Assembly: GCA_031283825.1 (NCBI GenBank)
Contig: JAITAZ010000474.1
Location: forward strand, 1-9,757
Direction: 5' to 3'
Source: Planctomycetaceae bacterium
GTDB taxonomy: Bacteria; Planctomycetota; Planctomycetia; Pirellulales; Thermoguttaceae
Length of the DNA stretch: 9,757 bases
Within the stretch, counting starts at the first letter, position 1. Each line of letters starts with the position of its first letter. A program made the translations under genes and the position numbers. The notes beneath the pieces were generated by a model, which saw only the letters and a list, made by a program, of their open reading frames with translations, searched no databases and was not told the DNA's origin. This document shows, piece after piece, positions 4,137 to 9,757 of this stretch.

Positions 4137-6725
4137 ATGAGCGATTCCATTCACATAAAACCAACCGCATTTTCGAGCGATATATTAACAAGTCCGCCTC
4201 CGTTGGAGATCGCGCCGTTACTTGTTGACGGCAATAATAATAGTAATAGTAATAGTAATAACGAAGATAAAATTAAGTCGCAACGTTGGTTGTTTACGGC
4301 GTTGATGATTGCGTGGTCGATATTTTTTATTTTCGTTGCGGTAGGGTTTTATTTCTGTATTGATAAGATGTACAAGAATCAAGTGCGTACTAGAATTGAA
4401 TTGGCAGATTCAGTGTTGTCGATATATCGTCGATGGTTTTTCAACATGGGAGGAGTTTACTCGATCAACGCAGAATCAAGCAAATTTATAAACATGCCGC
4501 AAAAAGAAATTACTACCGCCGACGGCAAAAAATTATATCTAATCGACGCGGCAACGTTACTGCGAAATACAAACAAAATACAACAACTTATCAACAATGG
4601 CGTCTCCGTTAAATTAACTTGTTCTAATCCTGTCAATCCTGAAAACGCCGCCGACGAATGGGAAAAAGCCGCAATTAAAAAATTAGAATCCGGCAAAGTT
4701 AAAGACGTCTTTACAATAGATCATTCCAACGCCGGCACGGTAGCGCGTCTGGCGAAACCATTTTTCGTTACGAAAACATGCGTTCAATGTCATCCGAATG
4801 ACGCGCTCAAAGAAGGCGAAATACACGGTATAATTTCGACGTCGATTAATTCCGATTCGTTAGCTTATTATCGTTTTGTCGTGTTGTGTACGGGATTCAT
4901 TACGATTACGATAATTTGGCTGAGCGGTTTTGTCTGTTTGACTTATTTACGTCAGCGTGAAGAGCAGCATGTTCAAACTCTTGAATCGTTGGTAACGAAG
5001 GAAGCCGCGATTAACAAGTACAGAACTCAACTCGAAGAATTAGTAGCCGAGCGGACGGCAGATTTACGCGAAGCGGTGCAGTCGGTCGAGCTTGCAAACA
5101 CTGCTAAATCGCAATTTCTCGCTCACATGAGTCATGAAATCCGGACGCCGCTTACGGGCGTTTTGGGTCTAACAAATCTGCTGGCAAACGAGCAACTAAC
5201 AGATAAACAAGCTGAATACGTCAAGATGATTTGTCTATCCGGCGAGACGCTTTTATCTTTGATCAACGATATACTTGACTTCTCCAAAATCGAAGCGGGC
5301 ATGTTAGAACTCGACCGCCGCGAATTCGACTTGTTCGACAAAATTGAATCTTTATTCAGTATAATGTCAACGCGGTTTATGGACAAAGAGCTTGAACTTT
5401 GTCTTGTTGTTGCGCCCGGCGTGCCGAGAATTGTTATCGGCGACGGCGGACGATTGCTACAGATATTGATCAACTTTGTGGGTAATTCGGTCAAGTTTAC
5501 GACGAAAGGCGGAGTTAAGATTTCTGTTAAATGCGTCGAGATGCAGAACGAGAATAACGCGTTATTGAAATTTAATATCGCCGACACGGGAATTGGAATT
5601 GAGAAAGAGAATTTATCGAAATTATTCAAATCGTATTCGCAGGCGGATTCGACGATAACGTCGCGGTTTGGCGGAACGGGGCTTGGTTTGACAATTTCAA
5701 AACATCTTATACGCATGATGGGCGGAGATGTTACGGTAACAAGCGAGTTGGGAGTCGGTACGACTTTTGAGTTTACGCTTTTGCTGAAAATGCCGGATGA
5801 ACAGATCAAAATGATGTGGGAAAATCCAGTGCCGTCGATTACGTCGATGCGAGATTTGCCCGGAGTTGAAGCCATCCACGTATTGCTTGTAGCGGACAAT
5901 ATAGTGATGAGCGAATCGTTGCGGACACAACTCGGATACTGGAAAATGAAAGTAGATTCAGCTATGACAAAAGAAGAAATTGAGTCAAAATTATATTCGG
6001 AAGAGGCGGTTAAGGATCCGATTCAATTGATAATATGGGACGAAGGATTTACGCAACTTGAGATAGTTGATTATATCGGTCGAATACGCGGAACGGAAGA
6101 AACGGCGGAGATTCCAGTTGTTTTGCTTGTGATGATGGTTGATAGCATTGACGCGGTGTTGGCGCAGGTGTTAAAAATTATTACGGTGAAGAAACCGTTT
6201 TGCGTATCGGCGTTGTATGATGCAATTTTGATAGCGTTATTTAAGAATAGCGTTCAAGGATTTTTCAGTAAGAAGAGTTTTGATAAAAGCGATGCAAAGA
6301 ACAAATCTCATATTGAGCGTCAATTGAAATTTTTGATTGCTGAGGACAACACGGTTAATCAAGTTGTGATCACGGGAATGTTGCGGGGATGCGGACATGG
6401 ATGCGAAGTTGTAGCGAATGGTCAATTAGCGGTGGAGAAATTCAAAAGCGGCGAATTGTTTGACATTATTCTGATGGATTGTCAAATGCCGGTGATGGAC
6501 GGTTATGAAGCAACAAGATTGATAAGAGAATCAGAAATAACGATAGCAACCGCAACTGATCAGAAATTAAAAAGAATACCGATTATTGCATTAACTGCAA
6601 ACGCAACTGTAGAGGATCGAACCAAATGTATCGACAGCGGAATGGACGACTTCTGCTCAAAACCTGTAAAACAAGAAGTACTATTCTCGTTAGTAAATAA
6701 ATTACTATCCCTTGTTACGCAGTAG
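4137..6725 (+). CDS. Hybrid sensor histidine kinase with periplasmic Tll0287-like (DUF3365) domain and two receivers
   Basis: This 862-aa membrane sensor kinase starts at ATG 4137 (MSDSIHIK). A TTG at 4098 would add 13 residues; neither start has a clear Shine-Dalgarno site. Domains in order: Asn/Ser-rich tail (33-42); TM1 about 51-73; periplasmic Tll0287-like domain about 85-240 with CVQCH (C215, C218, H219), a c-type haem motif; TM2 about 246-270; coiled-coil linker to about 320; HisKA with phospho-accepting H333 in MSHEIRTP; HATPase_c with N box N446/N450, G1 DTGIGI from D483 and G2 GGTGLG (512-517); a first receiver (580-702) that is degenerate; a second receiver (730-860) with E736/D737, phospho-site D781, T820 and K842, all canonical. 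No HPt or DNA-binding output domain is present, so signal must pass to a separate HPt protein or regulator. The ligand is unknown; redox or gas sensing through haem is inference. No partner regulator is adjacent. Confidence 0.93.
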   Translation: MSDSIHIKPTAFSSDILTSPPPLEIAPLLVDGNNNSNSNSNNEDKIKSQRWLFTALMIAWSIFFIFVAVGFYFCIDKMYKNQVRTRIELADSVLSIYRRWFFNMGGVYSINAESSKFINMPQKEITTADGKKLYLIDAATLLRNTNKIQQLINNGVSVKLTCSNPVNPENAADEWEKAAIKKLESGKVKDVFTIDHSNAGTVARLAKPFFVTKTCVQCHPNDALKEGEIHGIISTSINSDSLAYYRFVVLCTGFITITIIWLSGFVCLTYLRQREEQHVQTLESLVTKEAAINKYRTQLEELVAERTADLREAVQSVELANTAKSQFLAHMSHEIRTPLTGVLGLTNLLANEQLTDKQAEYVKMICLSGETLLSLINDILDFSKIEAGMLELDRREFDLFDKIESLFSIMSTRFMDKELELCLVVAPGVPRIVIGDGGRLLQILINFVGNSVKFTTKGGVKISVKCVEMQNENNALLKFNIADTGIGIEKENLSKLFKSYSQADSTITSRFGGTGLGLTISKHLIRMMGGDVTVTSELGVGTTFEFTLLLKMPDEQIKMMWENPVPSITSMRDLPGVEAIHVLLVADNIVMSESLRTQLGYWKMKVDSAMTKEEIESKLYSEEAVKDPIQLIIWDEGFTQLEIVDYIGRIRGTEETAEIPVVLLVMMVDSIDAVLAQVLKIITVKKPFCVSALYDAILIALFKNSVQGFFSKKSFDKSDAKNKSHIERQLKFLIAEDNTVNQVVITGMLRGCGHGCEVVANGQLAVEKFKSGELFDIILMDCQMPVMDGYEATRLIRESEITIATATDQKLKRIPIIALTANATVEDRTKCIDSGMDDFCSKPVKQEVLFSLVNKLLSLVTQ
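4233..4262 (+). repeat. In-frame AAT/AGT trinucleotide repeat in the kinase gene
   Basis: Ten codons drawn from AAT, AGT and AAC encode alternating Asn and Ser at residues 33-42, in the cytoplasmic tail before TM1. Length change by slippage would stay in frame and alter only a likely disordered segment. Confidence 0.75.
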
Positions 6726-6735
6726 TTGTCTGTCA

Positions 6736-6780
6736 GTAGGCGATAATAGATCAGGTAGGCGGTAATAGATTAGGTAGGCG
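6736..6780. repeat. 19-bp tandem repeat, two and a third units
   Basis: GTAGGCGATAATAGATCAG (6736-6754) and GTAGGCGGTAATAGATTAG (6755-6773) differ at two positions. A third partial unit, GTAGGCG, begins at 6774 and forms the left side of the hairpin at 6768-6795. Confidence 0.85.
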
Positions 6781-6795
6781 GTTGCCTACCTGATC
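6768..6795. terminator. Candidate bidirectional terminator hairpin between convergent genes
   Basis: A 12-bp stem, GATTAGGTAGGC with GCCTACCTGATC, has one mismatch and a GGTT loop. The alternative left arm at 6749-6760 (GATCAGGTAGGC) would pair perfectly. It lies 42 bp after the kinase stop and 25 bp from the stop of the opposing gene, where a shared terminator is expected. There is no classic T-run on either side, so it may act as a blocking or stabilising structure. Confidence 0.5.
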
Positions 6796-6820
6796 TGGGG
6801 TAGCAAGTGCGTAACAAGAG

Positions 6821-7966
6821 TTATTCAATATTTTTTGCGGCGGATTCGGCTTTTTGTTCTATTATTTGTAGAGATTTTAAGTTGTAATCAGCAATTTTAG
6901 CGGCGTACCAATCGTTTTGTTGTTGCGTTTTGATAATCGACTCTTTAATGCGTTCAATTACGACATTGTATCCGTCTAGAACTTTTTGGACGGCGTTAAT
7001 TTGGTCTTTCATCAGCGCGATTCGTTTATTTTCTAATTCAATTGCAAACTGAACGTCTTTTGTTTCTTTGCTCATTTGAGCGATTGAAATTTTTAGGTCG
7101 GCGATATTCTTTAGGAACAATTCTTTTCTCTGATTCAATTTGACATTTCTCAAATATCCTGCTGTCAGGACTACGTCGAAATCGGTTAAATTTCTATCGG
7201 CTTTTGTTAGATTTTTTCTCATCTCTTCTTCCGGCACGATTCGATCAATATCTTCTTTTTTGATTCTGTCAAAAATATCATCGTAGCGATCTCTTGGCAT
7301 TGTAGAATAAATTGCCCATGTAGATTTCATTTTACTTTTTATAAAATTGATCTCGTCTCCTTTTAATTCTGTTGCTGATTTTAATGTAACCGCGTAATTT
7401 TTTTCTTTTTTCATTGGCGGTTCGTTAATTGTAAAACGTCCGAGAAACGCGCCGGCGTTGGCGTTGTTACCTTCGTCGAAAACGTAAAAAACTCCGCCTA
7501 ACTTTTCCGGCGGAATTACTAAATCAGGATTCTCGTTATCAACCGGACTAATAATCTCAACCGAAATTGTAATTAGTTGTAGCGGTTTGAGTTCATTGTC
7601 CGGCGTTGAGGGATTATCGTCTCCTAATTGTCTTGGCGGCACCGACACGATATTATTTTCATCAACAGACAAAGGCTTGCAACCAAACCAAGCATTGCCG
7701 CGATCCTCTGCCATAACGTCTAATTTGTTAATAAGTTCGCCGACGCTCATCTCGCTAAATTCATGGAACGATTCACGCGGCTTGCCGGAATCGACGCCTT
7801 CAAGTACGGATTTTAACTTGTCTTTGTTAGAGTCAATTTGTTTCTGTAATTTTTTAATGCCCGTACTCCACTCGCGGCGAATCAACAATGCTTTACCGCC
7901 ATAAATCCATGTAAATATTGAAAGCAATATTATCAATACAATAAAAACAGTATTCCAAATTTTCAT
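6821..7966 (-). CDS. Membrane-anchored coiled-coil protein of unknown function
   Basis: This 381-aa protein matches no family I can name with certainty. Residues 4-24 are one hydrophobic segment (FIVLIILLSIFTWIY) preceded by a single Lys, reading as an uncleaved N-terminal anchor. Basic residues follow it (LLIRREW), so topology is unsure. A coiled-coil stretch at about 35-57 leads into a possible globular middle region (about 90-225) with beta-like segments such as LQLITISVEIIS and LGGVFYVFDEG. A long Lys/Glu/Gln-rich helical region follows from about 275 to the end. The layout recalls planctomycete envelope proteins with an N-terminal anchor and coiled coils, but this is memory-level evidence. 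The start is secure: AAGGAGA lies four bases upstream of ATG 7966. The gene faces the kinase gene and is divergent from the putative lipoprotein gene, sharing a 470-bp spacer with it. Confidence 0.85.
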   Translation of the reverse strand: MKIWNTVFIVLIILLSIFTWIYGGKALLIRREWSTGIKKLQKQIDSNKDKLKSVLEGVDSGKPRESFHEFSEMSVGELINKLDVMAEDRGNAWFGCKPLSVDENNIVSVPPRQLGDDNPSTPDNELKPLQLITISVEIISPVDNENPDLVIPPEKLGGVFYVFDEGNNANAGAFLGRFTINEPPMKKEKNYAVTLKSATELKGDEINFIKSKMKSTWAIYSTMPRDRYDDIFDRIKKEDIDRIVPEEEMRKNLTKADRNLTDFDVVLTAGYLRNVKLNQRKELFLKNIADLKISIAQMSKETKDVQFAIELENKRIALMKDQINAVQKVLDGYNVVIERIKESIIKTQQQNDWYAAKIADYNLKSLQIIEQKAESAAKNIE

Positions 7967-7970
7967 AATC

Positions 7971-7977
7971 TCTCCTT
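7971..7977 (-). promoter_or_regulatory. Shine-Dalgarno site of the coiled-coil gene
   Basis: AAGGAGA on the minus strand precedes the ATG at 7966 by four bases. It is one of three clear sites in the window. The FAD oxidoreductase and the kinase lack one. Confidence 0.85.
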
Positions 7978-7979
7978 AT

Positions 7980-8015
7980 ATTCCAAATATTCCAAAAAAA
8001 ACAAATATTCGGAAT
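7980..8015. promoter_or_regulatory. Dyad immediately upstream of the coiled-coil gene ribosome-binding site
   Basis: ATTCCAAATATT (7980-7991) pairs with AATATTCGGAAT (8004-8015) with one mismatch across an A-rich loop. The left arm is also partly a direct repeat (ATTCC at 7980 and 7988). It sits a few bases from the Shine-Dalgarno site, so as RNA it could mask or expose it, and as DNA it could be a dimer operator. The rest of 8016-8436 is AT-rich with no gene I can support and no confident promoter hexamers. Confidence 0.45.
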
Positions 8016-8422
8016 AATCGATAAAGTCGTTACAGTTTAACACCGATATTCTATTTAAGGTTGTCAATATGATTTTGTTGCGTGGTTGTAAACTCAATCC
8101 GCAACTTGACTCAATAAAGTTACGCAATTTAACAAAATCCACAAACGAAACAAAACATATTTTTATTGTCGGCATTTTTTTTCCAAAAAACAAATATAAG
8201 TCGTCTATAAACTTTGATATTTTAAATTGCCGACGCTTTAAATTTCGGTTAGAGCCGTCCGCTTGCCTATCGAAAAGCGTTTTATATCGCCGAATTTATA
8301 TTACGAATTTGTATAAATTTGATTCGAAAACCGACAATAATTTCGTCAGTTGTTGAAAAATATACAGATTATCAAGTAAGCGAAATTATTCCGCGTGAAA
8401 TTTATTTTGCAATGATTGAAAA

Positions 8423-8428
8423 AAAGGA
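8423..8428 (+). promoter_or_regulatory. Shine-Dalgarno site that sets the lipoprotein start
   Basis: AAAGGA precedes ATG 8437 with an eight-base spacer. It falls inside the longer frame opening at TTG 8416, so the shorter start is preferred. Confidence 0.7.
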
Positions 8429-8436
8429 TAACTAAA

Positions 8437-8904
8437 ATGGAGATAAATAAAATTGTCAAAACAGCAGATAGCAGTAATAAAATAAACGGAAAAACAAAAA
8501 ACGGAAGAATTTTTTCTTATCTTAATTTTTGTCTTCTAGCGATTTTATTGTCAGTTGCAGGATTCGGATGCAGTACGATTTCCAAGTGCGATCCTTGTGC
8601 GGCGGTTGATAGCGATTCAGGCGGAATCGGTTCGGGCGCGAAATATAATTTGATTTATGATTTGTTCTATAAATCTAGGCAACGCAAGAGTTTTCAAGCG
8701 TCCTCTCCGTCGGCAAGTCAGCAGACTCAAACCGACAATTCAAGTTCGAGCAGATTAAAAAGTATTTATGACAAAAATCGTCCAAGCTCAAACGATTCCT
8801 CAATTAATTCTTCTACGTCGAGAAATAATAGTAGTACGAAAAAGAGTAAATCGGGTTCGATGTCGTATCTTACTATCCCTCCGCCGCCGGAATCGCCGGA
8901 GTAA
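8437..8904 (+). CDS. Small Ser/Asn-rich putative lipoprotein
   Basis: This is a 155-aa exported protein of unknown function. The start at ATG 8437 (MEINKIVK) is chosen for its ribosome-binding site. Residues 1-24 are polar and basic (KTKNGR), followed by a hydrophobic core at about 26-42 (FSYLNFCLLAILLSVAGF) and Cys45 in AGFGC, which reads as a loose lipobox. If cleaved there, the mature protein starts CSTISKCDPC, giving three cysteines close together (45, 51, 54). Residues 66-85 hold a short ordered-looking stretch (GAKYNLIYDLFYKSRQRK). The remainder to the C-terminus is dominated by Ser, Asn, Thr, Gln and Lys and ends PPPPESPE, so it is probably disordered. I do not recognise a family. The weak match to the lipobox consensus leaves an uncleaved membrane anchor as the alternative. 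The gene stands alone with no clear terminator after it. Confidence 0.75.
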   Translation: MEINKIVKTADSSNKINGKTKNGRIFSYLNFCLLAILLSVAGFGCSTISKCDPCAAVDSDSGGIGSGAKYNLIYDLFYKSRQRKSFQASSPSASQQTQTDNSSSSRLKSIYDKNRPSSNDSSINSSTSRNNSSTKKSKSGSMSYLTIPPPPESPE

Positions 8905-9229
8905 TAAAACGAATAAACGCAAATCACGTTTTAGAATTCGCACAATTTGTATAATTCGCGATAAATAATCAGCGTCTATTCCAAGCTGTTGTCAAGGGGT
9001 CTTTTTTGATGTATATTCTGTTTTACTTTTTTAGTAGATCAAATTTTGCGTAACTGTTCGTGAAATATTTTGTAATATATCGGCGGAAATTTGTTTTATA
9101 TCTTGAGTCTTTAATCCTAGATTTTAAGTTAGGTCGTTCCTGAAGTCCTTTTTTGTCCTATAAGTCCATTAAAAAAATAACAATTCAGTCGATAACAATT
9201 ATCGATCAATGGACGCCTACTGAAAGTTA

Positions 9230-9251
9230 CAACAACAACAACAACAACAAC
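9230..9251. repeat. (CAA)7 microsatellite
   Basis: Seven uninterrupted CAA units plus one base. It is outside any gene and lies 28 bp left of the fold-back element at 9280. Confidence 0.9.
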
Positions 9252-9271
9252 TATTCCCTGATATATTAAAA

Positions 9272-9279
9272 CGATTTTT
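9272..9279 (+). repeat. 8-bp target-site duplication, left copy
   Basis: CGATTTTT directly abuts the GTAACC terminus at 9280. The identical octamer, in the same orientation, abuts the other end at 9639-9646. Confidence 0.75.
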
Positions 9280-9638
<359 letters not shown>

Positions 9639-9646
9639 CGATTTTT
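9639..9646 (+). repeat. 8-bp target-site duplication, right copy
   Basis: CGATTTTT, identical to 9272-9279, follows immediately after the GGTTAC terminus. Sequence to the right (9647-9757) shows a short dyad, GAAATTTCGG near 9661 with CCGAAATTT near 9702, and no gene. Confidence 0.75.
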
Positions 9647-9757
9647 AAACTAACCGCACTTGAAATTTCGGTTCGAGTTTTAAAGAAAGCTTTTACGACG
9701 CCGAAATTTGTTGTACAAGTTGTATAGAATTTTATGAAGTGTCAAAAATGCAATAAG

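Larger units (their letters stand above)
6711..6818. repeat. Outer inverted repeat spanning the convergent gap
   Basis: CTTGTTACGCA (6711-6721) inside the last kinase codons is the exact reverse complement of TGCGTAACAAG (6808-6818), which ends just before the stop codon of the convergent gene. It encloses a 19-bp tandem repeat and a strong hairpin, so the whole gap can fold in either transcript. Confidence 0.65.
8905..9279. other. Non-coding AT-rich spacer
   Basis: I see no gene here. Visible structure consists of a possible degenerate family terminus GTAACTGTTCGTG (9050-9062, 10 of 13 matches), a perfect 7-bp hairpin TCGATAA/TTATCGA (9189-9195 with 9199-9205), a CAA tract (9230-9251) and the left copy of the target duplication at 9272-9279. 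No terminator follows the lipoprotein gene convincingly. Confidence 0.6.

Noticed and set aside
5132..5899. 255-residue minus-strand open frame
   Set aside because: It is a Ser/Pro/Asn-rich shadow antisense to the HisKA and HATPase regions of the kinase, whose motifs are intact on the plus strand.
7963..8193. 76-residue minus-strand frame whose TGA overlaps the ATG of the coiled-coil gene
   Set aside because: The ATGA overlap hints at translational coupling, but the peptide is Phe/Ile/Leu-biased, spans the dyad at 7980-8015 and has only a weak ribosome-binding site. Conservation of the peptide in relatives would revive it.
8069..8356. 95-residue plus-strand frame in the divergent spacer
   Set aside because: There is no ribosome-binding site, no recognisable motif, and the composition matches translated AT-rich spacer.
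8768..8968. Arg-rich 66-residue frame
   Set aside because: It is an out-of-frame reading of the Ser/Asn-rich 3' half of the putative lipoprotein gene.
8981..9008. T-run after the lipoprotein gene as a terminator
   Set aside because: The six T's at 9002-9007 follow no convincing stem.

Overview
The window looks like a low-GC Planctomycetes chromosome. I infer this from the C-terminal half of the leftmost gene, which resembles an XRE-like helix-turn-helix family I know from planctomycetes, from the large repeat-filled spacers, and from the single-gene transcription units. No rRNA, tRNA or CRISPR array was seen, so the assignment is an inference. No complete transposase, phage gene or defence gene is present.

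Layout. 1-762: non-coding and repeat-dense, dominated by a 384-bp fold-back element (240-623). 763-1788 (minus): DNA-binding protein with a long acidic/Ser-rich N-terminal extension. 1789-2448: spacer with a decayed copy of the same repeat unit. 2449-3531 (plus): CbrA-like FAD oxidoreductase of the geranylgeranyl-reductase superfamily. 3532-4136: spacer with tandem repeats, several hairpins and another repeat unit. 4137-6725 (plus): membrane hybrid histidine kinase with a periplasmic Tll0287-like (DUF3365) domain carrying CxxCH, then HisKA, HATPase, a degenerate receiver and a canonical receiver. 6726-6820: structured spacer between convergent genes. 6821-7966 (minus): membrane-anchored coiled-coil protein of unknown function. 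7967-8436: divergent spacer. 8437-8904 (plus): small Ser/Asn-rich putative lipoprotein. 8905-9757: non-coding, containing a second fold-back element (9280-9638) with a perfect 8-bp target duplication.

The genes do not form an operon or an evident pathway. They alternate in strand and each is separated from the next by repeats. The most interesting feature is a family of sequences bounded by GTAACCGTTCACG / CGTGAACGGTTAC. It occurs as 78-80-bp palindromic units and as larger fold-back elements. GTAA termini plus an 8-bp target duplication are hallmarks of the IS66 family, so I read these as non-autonomous (MITE-like) IS66-type derivatives. That family assignment is inference. The sensor kinase, with a possible periplasmic haem site and two receivers of which one is degenerate, is the most informative protein.
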